NCBI GenBank assembly: GCA_011037195.1
Contig: JAAEAF010002497.1
Span: 62,001-126,000, forward strand
Source: Triatoma infestans
Lineage: Eukaryota; Arthropoda; Insecta; Hemiptera; Reduviidae
Length of the DNA: 64,000 nt
Reading direction: 5' to 3'
The notes below the pieces were generated by a model, which saw nothing but the letters and a program-made list of their open reading frames with translations, had not been told where the DNA came from and made no database searches. The translations under genes were made by a program, and so were the position numbers. This document shows, one piece after another, positions 1 to 9,951 of this stretch (within the stretch, counting starts at the first letter, position 1; every line of letters begins with the position of its first letter).

Positions 1-1
1 G

Positions 2-331
2 ACAAATATAGAATTGATGAAATTTGCTAAAGATGTGCCATATTTTAGAGGAGTGTATATGCGTGACACTTTGCCAAAAAGACCAAAAACGTATGAATGT
101 GCAATTGTAAACTTGGATTCTATCAATAACATGGGCACCCATTGGGTGGCGTATATTAAAAAAGCAAACAGAGTGGAATATTTTGACCCTTTTGGTAACC
201 TCAGGCCACCATTAGAATTGTTGTATTACTTAAGCGGATGTGATATAGTGTACAATAGGAAGAGATACCAAGTTTGGAATACACCATATTGTGGGCATTT
301 ATGTTTACAATTTCTATATAATAACGCATGA
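2..331 (+). CDS. Adenain-like cysteine protease of a Polinton/adintovirus-like element (5' end outside window)
   Basis: The frame is open from the first bases, so the true start lies upstream of the window; the first ATG seen is at 17. The family cleaves capsid precursor proteins during virion assembly. Adenain-type catalytic residues are visible in order: His at about 140 (GTHW), Asp at about 185 (YFDPFG), Gln at about 269 (RYQVW) and the nucleophile Cys at about 290 (PYCGHLC). The Gln-Cys spacing of seven residues matches adenovirus protease. The stop at 329-331 lies 22 bases before the next gene's ATG. The order protease, minor capsid, major capsid supports the call. The visible part has no internal stop, unlike its neighbour. 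Family assignment is by motif, not by search. Confidence 0.8.
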   Translation, partial: TNIELMKFAKDVPYFRGVYMRDTLPKRPKTYECAIVNLDSINNMGTHWVAYIKKANRVEYFDPFGNLRPPLELLYYLSGCDIVYNRKRYQVWNTPYCGHLCLQFLYNNA

Positions 332-353
332 ATTTGAAAAACATATCTTAGTC

Positions 354-1042
354 ATGTCGTACACGTTCACATTAACTGGTACATCTAGTGTGCTTAGTGC
401 AAACATTTTTCCACCAATTGACTTGACAGATGATGCTGATTATACTATTGGTTTACTCAGCTTTCAGTCATATAATTCCATACCAAACATTATAGAAGGT
501 GTGAATAACAAATTCTACTATGGTAATAAAATAATCAGTTTACCTACTGGCACCTATGAAGTTGATGCTATAGCAAATTATATAAAATCACACATGACGT
601 CTACAGATTCCATAAAACTGAAAGCAATTTAAATACATTAAAGATGGAATTGGAGTGCACCAAACCTGTGTATTTTAATAGAGAGCATTCGATTGGGCCA
701 TTATTAGGCTTTACCGAACCAAAGGTATTAAAACCTATGGCTAGGCATAAATCGAATGATATTGTTAATATTCAGAGTGTAAATACAATTGTGGTGAATT
801 GCAATATAGCTTCCGGTTCATATAGGAATGGACAACTTGGACATACCATATATGAATTTTCGCCCATAGTACCACCAGGTTATAAATTAGTTCAAGAACC
901 TACACCAGTCATTTACTTTCCAACCAACGTTAAGGTGATTGACAATATTACGCTAACTATTACTGATCAGGATTACAATATAATAGATTTTCGCAAAGAA
1001 GTGATTACTATTCGATTACATTTGAAGAAAAATGGGCATTGA
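354..1042 (+). pseudogene. Minor capsid (penton-like) protein, broken by a frameshift
   Basis: The likely start is ATG at 354, just after the protease stop. The first part (354-632) and the second part (readable from about 611 to 1042) are in different frames. Together they would make a protein of about 229 residues, the size of Polinton/adintovirus minor capsids. Beta-rich sequence with FPPIDL near the N-terminus and a C-terminal half ending in TIRLHLKK fits a single jelly-roll protein. The break is a one- or two-base indel between about 595 and 616. It is either a real inactivating mutation or an assembly error; the flanking genes are open, so both are possible. Position between protease and major capsid is the main support. 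Confidence 0.65.
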
Positions 1043-1181
1043 CTTCCAAAAGTATAAAAGCAGATATGTACGGAGTAACCCGTACAGTATTGAACGAGTA
1101 CATCGGTTAACACCTTCAAACGTTAGATTTCTACAACAACAAGTGGGCGTTTCAGTGAGACCGAAATGGAAGAGATTCTAA
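1032..1181 (+). CDS. Small basic 49-residue ORF between the capsid genes
   Basis: ATG at 1032 opens a 49-codon frame ending in TAA at 1179-1181. It overlaps the last 11 bases of the minor-capsid frame and the first 16 bases of the major-capsid gene, each in a different frame, so it fills the gap between them exactly. The product is strongly basic (many Lys and Arg, few acidic residues), contains RLTPSNVRFLQQQVGV and ends PKWKRF. I do not recognise a family. Size, charge and position are reminiscent of small DNA- or capsid-associated core proteins of adenovirus-like elements, but that is inference. It may be a chance ORF, though its tight fit between two genes argues against that. Confidence 0.5.
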   Translation: MGIDFQKYKSRYVRSNPYSIERVHRLTPSNVRFLQQQVGVSVRPKWKRF

Positions 1182-2383
1182 ATGTTAATGCAGATGTGAG
1201 CTTCGAAGAAAGGATAACCGATTTTGAGTATCACACTCATCAACCTTACACGCAATCGTTTAACAACTCTGATGAAATTATAATCGCCGTACAACAGCAG
1301 GACATCTGCACCGTTCCATCCAAAAGTTTTCTCTACATTCAAGGGCAATTAGTGAAAGAAGGTGGTGGGAAAATAGATATACAGGACTTGAGATTTGTGC
1401 GAAATGGATTTCTACATTTGTTTGATGAAATCAAATACCAGTTGAACGGTGTATTAATTGATCATGTTCGCAACCCAGGAATTGTCAGCACATTAAAAGG
1501 TTATACATCCTTTAACAGTGATAAAGTGAAAGCATTGCAAATGAGCGGTTGGGTGCTCCCTGATGCATATTCCGCAATGACTGATGATGATGGGAATTTT
1601 GACGCATGCATCCCTATGGATATTGTAATGGGATTTTTCGAAGATTACAATCGAATAATACTACAAGGAAAACATGAATTGATTCTGCACCGCAGTAGAA
1701 CTGATGATAATTGTATTCAAATATTAGCGGCTGATGCAAACGCTTCTATTACATTGAAATCAATACAATGGAAAGTGCCTTATGTTAAAGTATCCGATGA
1801 ACAGAAGTTGAAATTTTTAAATTTTATCGATAAAGGTAAAACAGCGTATATGGCTTTTAGATCATGGGATCTTGTAGAATACCCATCCTTACCGGCCACC
1901 AACAAGCATACTTGGACAGTGAAAACTACATCAAATCTGGAAAAACCACGATATGTAATATTGGCATTCCAGACAAACAGGAAAAATAATAAATCAATGG
2001 ACAATTCGCATTTTGATCATTGTCAAATTACAAATGTTAAATTACATCTAAATTCAGATATTTATCCGTATGATGATTTAAATATAGACTTCTCCAAAAA
2101 TCATTTTACTATCCTGTATTATATGTACCAACATTTTCAACATAGCTACTATGAAAAACCATGTGAACCTATATGGAGTAAAGATAAATTTAAAACTGAT
2201 GCGCCAATTATTGTAATCGATTGTTCTCGTCAGTCGGAAGCGATTAAATCATCCTCAGTTGACATCAGAATAGAGTTGGAAACAGCAGATGCGTTTAAAG
2301 CTAATACTACAGCTTACGCTTTAATTCTCCATGACGCACTTGTGGAATATAACCCCCTTTCAGGTTTGGTCAGAAGACTATAA
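1166..2383 (+). CDS. Major capsid protein, double jelly-roll (hexon-like)
   Basis: An intact 405-codon frame from ATG at 1166 to the stop at 2381-2383. The sequence is rich in beta-prone segments and follows the layout of the double jelly-roll capsid proteins of Polintons and adintoviruses: a short acidic leader, PYTQSF, then LRFVRNGFLHLFDEIKYQL, which is typical of this group, and a C-terminal HDALVEYNPLSGLVRRL. In the family this protein trimerises to form the icosahedral capsid shell. It lies after the minor capsid and small basic ORF and 42 bases before the next gene, all on one strand. No stop or frameshift is visible. This suggests a recent insertion or retained function. Recognition is from pattern memory; a profile search would settle it. 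Confidence 0.75.
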   Translation: MEEILNVNADVSFEERITDFEYHTHQPYTQSFNNSDEIIIAVQQQDICTVPSKSFLYIQGQLVKEGGGKIDIQDLRFVRNGFLHLFDEIKYQLNGVLIDHVRNPGIVSTLKGYTSFNSDKVKALQMSGWVLPDAYSAMTDDDGNFDACIPMDIVMGFFEDYNRIILQGKHELILHRSRTDDNCIQILAADANASITLKSIQWKVPYVKVSDEQKLKFLNFIDKGKTAYMAFRSWDLVEYPSLPATNKHTWTVKTTSNLEKPRYVILAFQTNRKNNKSMDNSHFDHCQITNVKLHLNSDIYPYDDLNIDFSKNHFTILYYMYQHFQHSYYEKPCEPIWSKDKFKTDAPIIVIDCSRQSEAIKSSSVDIRIELETADAFKANTTAYALILHDALVEYNPLSGLVRRL

Positions 2384-2425
2384 AAACCTCAGAAGTTGGG
2401 TTAATAAATTCAGTTCATTACTATC

Positions 2426-3121
2426 ATGTGTGCGATAGCAATCATAGATATTCAAGGCTATCTCAGCTTTGAACATGCATTTATTGTGAAGGAGTTGGCC
2501 ATTATTGATGTGACCGGTTCACAGAAGCATTGGATTTTCAAACCGCCTCCTTATGGAAATCCGCACTCAGGACCCAATAGATGGGTGTATAGAAATCTGC
2601 ACGGTATCGCATGGGAAGTTGGTGATATTGAATATGAGGAATGTAATAATATTTTGAAGAAATTCACTCAAGATTATCAATATCTATATGCCAAAGGAGA
2701 GGAAAAATGTAAATTTTTGAGTGGTATAATTGATAAAACTGTTTATAATCTACAAGATTTTGGCTGCCCTAGCCTCAAACATCTTTGCACATATCATCAC
2801 ACACAAGCCTTAAAGTGTGAATATCATTCGGACACTAAATATAACTGCTCTGCACAATTTTGTCAAATGTTATTGTCTTGGATGCTGCAAAACGCTTCTA
2901 AGGTGGACTTAACAAACGCATCTGTTAGAGAAAACACCTTCAACCATTGGAGATTGAAGCCAAGTGCTGCGCTATTAGCTTTCAACGGTTTTGTCAATGT
3001 GTCTAACAATTGTGCTAAATGTATTTATTGTGGTGTAAAAATTAATTATGATGTGAATGATTGTGTTTGTAAAATACACAGATCTGATTGTATTTGGTTT
3101 CAAATTCATGGTATTCAATAA
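2426..3121 (+). CDS. Uncharacterised element protein with exonuclease-like N-terminus and BIR-like zinc motif
   Basis: A 231-codon intact frame. The N-terminal 160 residues begin AIIDIQGY followed by KELAIID and HWIFKPP, and continue with NLQDFGCPSL and a Cys/His-rich stretch. I have the impression of the RNase H-fold exonuclease-like proteins found beside such capsid genes in insects, but the DxE metal-binding pair is not clear (DIQ is seen). The C-terminal 40 residues have GF, then C-x2-C, His 16 residues later and a Cys four residues after that (nt 3020-3083). This resembles a BIR zinc fold with a shortened last spacing. BIR proteins bind caspases or related partners; no such role can be claimed here. 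Same strand and spacing as the capsid genes place it in the same element. Confidence 0.5.
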   Translation: MCAIAIIDIQGYLSFEHAFIVKELAIIDVTGSQKHWIFKPPPYGNPHSGPNRWVYRNLHGIAWEVGDIEYEECNNILKKFTQDYQYLYAKGEEKCKFLSGIIDKTVYNLQDFGCPSLKHLCTYHHTQALKCEYHSDTKYNCSAQFCQMLLSWMLQNASKVDLTNASVRENTFNHWRLKPSAALLAFNGFVNVSNNCAKCIYCGVKINYDVNDCVCKIHRSDCIWFQIHGIQ

Positions 3122-3129
3122 CAATTATC

Positions 3130-3135
3130 AATAAA
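3130..3135 (+). terminator. Possible polyadenylation signal AATAAA
   Basis: AATAAA starts nine bases after the stop of the 231-residue protein and is followed by a T-rich run. It fits the 3' end of the capsid-cluster transcript, but the motif is common in AT-rich DNA. Confidence 0.35.
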
Positions 3136-3256
3136 ATATATTTTATTTTTAAAAATGTCTTTTTCATTATATTACCCAATACATTGCATAATATATATAC
3201 AGATTACAAAATATAAAATTTAATTTTTAATACTTCACCTTAATCTTATTATTTAT

Positions 3257-3530
3257 CATGCTATCTTAACCTCAGGTCGCGGCTATGCGATATAGAGATG
3301 CTCTATCTACATTTTTAACTTATTCGAATTTAATCTTAACAAAATTATGTAATAATAAATTTAACTCAACTTATTCTTATTAATTATCATGCTATCTTCA
3401 CCTCAGGGTCGCTGATATAGAGCAGCTCTATAATAATATAACTTCCTCCCCATCATTACATACGCATTTTTAAATAATTTTACATCATCTTATTAATATT
3501 AACTATCTTGACCGGGGGTCGCGGTTAGGG
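3257..3530. repeat. Three degenerate copies of a short motif in AT-rich DNA
   Basis: Units at 3257-3307, 3388-3431 and about 3502-3530 share CATGCTATCTT, ACCTCAGG or ACCGGGGG, GTCGC and, in the first two, GATATAGAG followed by CTCTAT. They are separated by A+T-rich DNA with no reading frame. They may belong to the terminal region of the Polinton-like element; no terminal inverted repeat could be shown. Confidence 0.5.
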
Positions 3531-3589
3531 TGCTATCGAACTGGATAGTAAACAAGGCTAAGCTGATTAACATGCTACATGGTTGGGCT

Positions 3590-3810
3590 GATCTGGCCTT
3601 GGCTGTAACCTCTGATTAGCGGCTCTAAGATTAGAATTTTGGCGCCATCTGGACCTGGGCCAAGGCTAGGCTGGGCTAACCTTGGCTGTAACCTCTGATT
3701 AGCGGCTAAAAGATTAGAATTTGGCTCAATCTTGACCTGGGGTCGAGGTTAGGCTGATCTGGCCTTGGCTGTAACCTCTGAGTAGCGGCTAAAAGATTAG
3801 AATTTTAGCT
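3590..3810. repeat. 83-bp tandem repeat, about 2.7 copies
   Basis: CCTTGGCTGTAACCTCTGA begins at 3597, 3680 and 3763, a period of exactly 83 bases. Each copy continues with (TT/GT)AGCGGCT, then AGATTAGAATTT. GGTCGAGGTTAGG inside the array resembles GGTCGCGGTTAGG at 3517-3529, so the array probably grew from the neighbouring motif. It is much richer in G+C than its flanks. Confidence 0.75.
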
Positions 3811-6800
3811 TGAAATTGGGTTTGGCCGCCATATTGGACTTTTTTGGTGGGCTCGAAACCTTCTTTATTACCTACTAACGTACTATTATGAGCGCTGATG
3901 GCATAGTTGCAGAGTCTGCGGACCCAACATCCGTCATTCGTGGCGGTTAGGTGTAAGCTTCGTCGGTAGTACAAGTAGGTTATAAGTTAAGCCGAATCCG
4001 CTTTGCGGAGGCCGGATGCGATGCTGAAGCATCACGGCATCTCTACTAAGTCGAGCGCGACGTTCTTCTCCAGCCACTTATGCAAAGGCGCAAATGTTAG
4101 ATCTGAGAACATTTTCAGTTACTCACCGCCAGGATTTTCCTAGGTTTTACGGGTTCTACATTTTACTCATGAGGTTCAACATTCTATGAATGTGTATGAC
4201 TTAGTCTTAGTGATTACTGATGGAATGTGAGCTACTAACATGTAAAAAACTTATATAGGGTGGCGGTATTTTTCGATCTTGATGTAAAGTTCTGTTTCCG
4301 TTGACGTATTATAAAGATTTACATTTGCGGCTTTGGTTCCCACGCGACCTCCTTCATTTTTACTTTTTTATTTTTATAATATTCAAGGATTCAGTGTTTC
4401 TAGCATGTGGGTAACTTTACAAATATTTTCTTTATTTTTGTCACATTTGCTCGGTACTTACTCGGCATAATGTGCAATGCGTCTCCGAGTGTCTTCTCTG
4501 CTTACCATCTTCACAATCATGGAATCCGGTGGGGACCCCGCTATTTTGAGCTCAATAGAGCCACCCTTTCACACACCATCAAAATTTGAGCATCATCGTC
4601 GATTACCCCTCAGTACAAATAGTGCGGCGAAGATATTTCCCCCATCTGATGGACATCCGTCCTGAAGTACCCATGTTTGCTAAGGAATTGGGTGAGGCAG
4701 TAACCATCCTCGCGAAACCGCCACTCCACCCATGGCTGTATCACTTTCAGCCTTGTCAGCTGCTCGCGTAATAGTTTCGGCGCAGCTCATCTTATTTTCA
4801 AACGTCGTTCAAAGACATTTAGTGGGTGGCTTTATAAATACAGTTTCCTTGCCGACTCGCAGCTGGAAGGTAAGCCAATGATTCATGATATACCCTTTTA
4901 TCATTCCAATAATGAAGCTCGTGCCTCTAGGTATGTATTTCCGGTGGAAACTTAATTTAGTATATCTTACACAAATCCAATGCTTCCTTTTACAACTATT
5001 ACAAACAACAACAAAGTACTAACAATGCCTCAGAGATCTCCCGAAAAACAATTCAAATGTTTGGATATCCGTAGAAGTTGGAGTACATTTCGAAAAATTC
5101 ATGAATAACAGGAGAGGAAAAAAGCGACTGTAAAAGTCACACTTCGGTTGACGGATTTTGACCGAAAAACTTTGCGTCAGGTACCGTTATGGTTACCAAA
5201 AAGGGATTATTATGTTTGAGGTAGCTGCGAATTTTTAGTTTTGCGATTCCACTCTTTAAAATTTAGTTTTCTGACTCAGGGAATCTCAAAACATGTATTT
5301 TGCAATATTTTCCCCCTAACAGAACAGTAAAAATGACATATCTGATTTATTTATCTCTATTTATATCCAAAAAATTAAATAATTATTATTTTTATACATG
5401 CAGTTCTTTTTGTTTATAGTGTCATCTTATCAGGTATAACGCAGGTGTAGAGGGAACATAACCCCTCCCTCACCCAAAACTCTCCTTAAATGAATTTTTT
5501 GCGGAGAAATGTTTCAAATAAATGTTATAGCTCTTTATCTGTGTAATCGATATACCAACTGTTAAGAAGATCTTTGGAGCCGTTTTCGAGAAAATCCTAA
5601 AAAAATAGAAAAATCCATTCAGTGAAGTGATACTTCCGGTTGATGGATTTTTAACCAGACCTTTCATTGTCATGCTCCCTGGTTGAAGTTTCTGCAATTT
5701 TCTGTTTTTGAGTTTAGCTGACAACACATACAAACCAATTTCTAAAAACCACTTTTACAGACTCAGGGGACCTCAAACCATGATAGCAATATTTCCTCCT
5801 ATAGCAGTAAGGGAACAAAAAAAAATCTGAAACTAGAGTTTGTTTTTACATTGAAATAAAGTAAAAACCAAAATAGATTATAATAAAACAATCTTACGAA
5901 CTTTTTAATACAATTCTAATACTTTGAATAGTTTAGGAAATTGTTTTTTTACATATTTATCTTCCATTTTCAATCTCCAAACAGACTTCTGATTTCATAA
6001 TTTGATAATGATGGCCTCATCTAAGTATTTATATGAAGAAGTTATTCATTTATTCATAGTGATAGGCATTATATGGCCACACAGTATCTGTTTCTCACCA
6101 AAGATGATCAGATAAACAATTAAGATAAAGTGTAATATGGGGTACAATTAGTTTAGAACGTAGTATGTATATACAATATTCATCTTGCAAAACATTTCAA
6201 GCTTGAGAGAGTTCCTAAGAGGCACTTTATTATAATACTTGGTTGAGTTTTCTATTTAGAAATTCTATTTAATAGTTTCCAGTCAGATATAGTTGGAAAT
6301 ATGATATTTACATTCCATTAATTATGATAAGCAGGTGATTCTCTCTAAGGAAACAATAATATGTTTATTTAATTTTGAAATATTATTTATTAAGAGAATT
6401 GGTTATAATTAATATTATACAGAAATATTTACGATTAAATTTAGTTTTTAAATATAGAATAGTATATCCCAAACGAATCTCAATTGAACGCTAACTTGTA
6501 ACATGAAATGCAGAATTGCAAGTTAAAAGTCATTCTTAGGTTAGGCTAATAACAAATTCTTATTCTCAGATGTAATAAACTCATTTCAAGAACAATTTGA
6601 TAGCTTATTTGTAAACTAATCCTACTAATTTGGACCAAAGCGGATTATCTGTTTTGTTTTTGTCTCTGTAACTATGTAAATTGGATTAAGAGTATTTCAC
6701 ACCAGATTTTCATTATTATTATTATTATTATTATTGTGCTGATCATCATCCTAAAAAAATATAAATTTAAATAGCGAATTAATTTAAAATTTTAAAACAC

Positions 6801-8299
6801 CTGTCCGATATACTTTGCTCGGATCCAGTGGTTGGCTCTTCCATTAATTATTGTAATTAGTTATTTGTAAAGGCTTATGAAAATAAGTATTATAAATTTT
6901 CCAAGATTTTTGAAAAGACTTCATCTTTAATAAGTAAATTTAATTTAATAAGACAGTTGTCCAGTGAGCTAACCTAACAATCTATTAATGTCCATCAACC
7001 AACGAATACGTAGCTCCTCTGATAAAGCGCTAAAGATCCCATTTATTTGTGACACAGAAAGAAGAACTAACAGCTCTAACTAATATTTAAAGAGCTCGAC
7101 GTATGTTTGGCATGAGGAAAACAATTAAGTTGCACCATCAACAGTTAGTTATTTCTTTAAACTCTGACTAAATACACGTCCACCTTTATATAAATCACAT
7201 TTATTGTTCCATCTTACACTTTTATCACTTCGATGAACCCAGTTCATTTGCACTGGAGATAGTTAAAGGTAAATAAAACTCATTAACTAACTACTCGTTT
7301 TGTAACGGAAGTCGTCATAATGATGACGTTTAGTTGGCATTATCATACATATTGTAGTGGTGGGGTTACAAGTTGGTGCTCACCACATTGGGCGCTAATG
7401 ACCCAAGCAGACGATGCGCCAAAAAAAAAATATATACATAGTGATAGGTTTATCGATCAGATTAATGCTATATTTCGATTCCCCAGACATTTCTCCTCCA
7501 TTCGTCACAGGTCTATCCAATCCTCTTCCCGCACACCACTTTCCATGATCTCCTCACCATCTTCCAACCACTTCTACCATCTTCCAACCACCTCTTCTCG
7601 GTGGTCTACGTGGAAACTTCCTTTCTACTGGAGAAGACTCTTCATATAGCCATACCAAACAATCTCCTGGTACCAAAGCTTTGAAGAGTAAATTCTTGTA
7701 TATTAGCTTTTTTCCTTACCTTGCTATTGAGTACATGCTGCAGGATATTAGCTCACGCTAATTTTTTACTTTCTCTTATTTCGTATTCAAAAGATCTCGA
7801 AATATGTAGATATCTGAGATTTTATCCGTCGTAGTATGCTTATTTTTTATTGTTCCTAGAGCCGGTAGGTTATGGTTATCCAACCTCCTGTGTTTCTCTA
7901 AGGCCTGTTCCTGGAGTCTTTTCGCTGGTTCTTTTAAGATCCCCATTTTTACTAGTTGTTTAATTATTCTCAAAATTACATCAAGGGAGAACTCAACTAT
8001 AAAACGACTTGTTTGAGGCGAGCGTGACCCAAAACCCTTCAAAAATAAATTTACTTAACGTTTACGAACAAAAATGATCTGTCTCCATAGTGATTTGTAT
8101 GTATAGTTTGTATACCATGTTAAATAAAATCCGATGTTGACTTTATGAAGAAAATGGCAAAAAACGGAACAATCCATTCAGTCAAGTGCACTTCCGCTCA
8201 ACCAATTTTCTTCAAACTCGGAATTTTGACAACAAATTTAATTCATATTAATATTACACAGATGATAGAATGGAACATTTTTTGTTTTATTTTTTATTT
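3811..8299. other. Intergenic, no supported gene
   Basis: Only short, unrelated ORFs. G+C is higher at 3811-4100 and 4450-4780, AT-rich elsewhere. It holds two copies of the dispersed CTCGAAAA/CTTCCGGTTGA repeat (about 5145-5170 and 5555-5660) and a third at 8140-8235, an (ATT)n run at 6714-6736, the motif TATTTCACACCAGATTTTC at 6692-6710, and two adjacent copies of ACCATCTTCCAACCAC near 7557-7593. I see no tRNA, promoter or coding signal that I can support. Confidence 0.6.
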
Positions 8300-8524
8300 T
8301 TAAATTTAAGGCGCTTTAACATCTATGGTCATTAGCGCCCGGAGCCTCTCAGTGCATTGCCGGCCTCCGGACAGTGTTATCTCGCTACAGACAACACTGT
8401 CAATCACGAACAGTGAGCTGTAGAGGCTCCTAGGAAGAAAAAATCTAAGGGTAGGACTGGACTCGAACCCGGGACCTCCGCGTGGGAGTCCAACGCGCTA
8501 ACCACTTAGCTAATCCCTCTCCTT
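8300..8524 (-). mobile_element. tRNA-derived SINE
   Basis: Read on the minus strand it starts with a tRNA-like head: an A box TAGCTAAGTGG and a B box GGTTCGAGTCC, with CCCACGCGGAGG between. A tRNA-unrelated body follows, containing GAGCCTCTACAGCTCAC, ACAGTGTTGTCTG and CCGGAGGCCGGCAATGCAC, then a tail CCTTAAATTTAAAAA. Five other copies lie in this window (about 22985, 40636, 50776, 51686, 60518), so this is a family and not a single tRNA gene. Transcription by RNA polymerase III from the internal boxes is expected for such elements. Exact ends are approximate. Confidence 0.85.
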
Positions 8525-9705
8525 CTTTAATTTATTGCTTTATTTTTTATTTATTCTAGTTCGTAAAAGTTTTATGACTTAGTTATAATTGCAAAATTGG
8601 AATATCTTAGTTCGGACAGTTTATTTTGCTCAACCATTTCATGTTTATTTTCAATAAGAAACATTTTGATTTAAAACATAAGGTCTATAATGTTTATACA
8701 TGTTAAGTTGGAGGGGAAAAAATTGCTGGTTAAAGGAGTGACAAAAAATCAGCCGGCTACAACATCAGCCGATTTTGCGCGAAAACACCTATCTTGGGTC
8801 GCTGAATGTAATGAAGTGATTTTTTTTTTTCTGGTGAAAAAGAATTTAATTTAGAAGGCTCTGATGGATGGCTATGATATTGTTTTCTCGTCTTAAGGAA
8901 TGAAGAAAAATTTTTTTTGTCCAAACGGGTAATGGGAGGTTGGCAGGTCTGTAGAGGTGTGCGCATACTTAGGCTTTCAAAACAAAGGCAGAATAACATT
9001 TCTTTCTCGTAGAGTTAATGCCAAAGTTTACACGTATTGTTAGAAACGAAAAATGAGTTTCGCGGGAATGATGGGTGGAAATTATTTTTTCCAGCAGGAC
9101 TGTACTTCCTATTCATAAAGCCAGAACAATAATATATTGAAACTCTGTTCGCCTGTATTTTTTTTCTTTAGACCTCAATATAATAGATAATTTAAAGGGA
9201 ATTTTATCCAGGAAGGTCTTCGACAATGTTTGCCACTTCAGCGAAGTTCAACAATTAAAAATTGCAATTTTGTCAACTTGCAAGAAATTGGGCAAGAAAA
9301 AGTACAAAATCCGTTTTTATTTAAATTTAACTCGTAGGAAGCTCAAACTTGATATTCCGTTTAGTACCCACTATCACCGCATCTCACACGAACATTTCTG
9401 GCAAAATCCATCAACCGGAAATATGATTTTACTATTTTTTTTTTTTTCAGTTTATCGTGATTTTCTCGAAAATAGCTCCAACGATTTTCTTTGAACTTTA
9501 TGTACTATCTGTACGCATAAATACCTATCACTTTTATTTGAAACATTTTCCCGGGAAAGTTTCTGTGAAAGTCTTCCAGGAGGCTTAATAAAATATTAAA
9601 CAGGAGCAGCAATTTCATTACTGAAGTTGTGCCTATAATTGTGGACAATTTAATTAAATAACTAGAAAAAAATTCCTTTGTAAATAAAAATTTTCTAAAA
9701 GAAAA
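8525..9705. other. Intergenic, dispersed repeat only
   Basis: No supported gene. A copy of the dispersed repeat with CAAAATCCATCAACCGGAAA, a T run and TTTCTCGAAAATAGCTCCA lies at about 9402-9500. The rest is AT-rich without recognisable structure. Confidence 0.5.
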
Positions 9706-9720
9706 TGTGTGTGTGTGTGT
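9706..9720. repeat. (GT)n tract at the 3' junction of the R1-clade element
   Basis: About seven TG units, directly followed by the T run that is the poly(A) tail of the minus-strand retrotransposon. It pairs with the (GT)n tract at 19147-19173 at the other end and is best read as the split target site. Confidence 0.7.
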
Positions 9721-9951
9721 TTTTTTTTTAAAATAATTCTTTAATTTCTGCATGCTCCATACAATATACTACATGCATTTCAATTCAGCAATACCTATAA
9801 ACATTAATAATATTAACTGAAAATTTTTATGGCTTGAAATTAATTTTGTATCAAGTTAAAAACAAGTTAGCAAAGTAATTTTTCTAAATCCAGGCTAAAT
9901 ATGAAACGCTGGAAGTATTCAAAAAGGTCATCACTAATTAGCTGAGCCCAA

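Noticed and set aside
1780..2004. Minus-strand ORF inside the major-capsid gene
   Set aside because: It is a shadow of the intact plus-strand capsid frame.
3800..3990. Minus-strand GGTTTCGAGCCC resembling a B box
   Set aside because: No credible A box at the right distance and no other copies seen in the window.
4407..4771. Three overlapping plus-strand ORFs of 60-62 codons
   Set aside because: The frames overlap, have no recognisable motif and no splice context, and arise in a locally G+C-richer patch. Not supported as a gene.
7320..8042. ORFs of 109 codons (plus) and 88 codons (minus)
   Set aside because: Biased composition (Ser/His runs from CTTCCAACCAC repeats) and no family resemblance.
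8462..8523. Possible functional tRNA gene on the minus strand
   Set aside because: The A and B boxes belong to the head of a repeated SINE; no proper acceptor stem is present.
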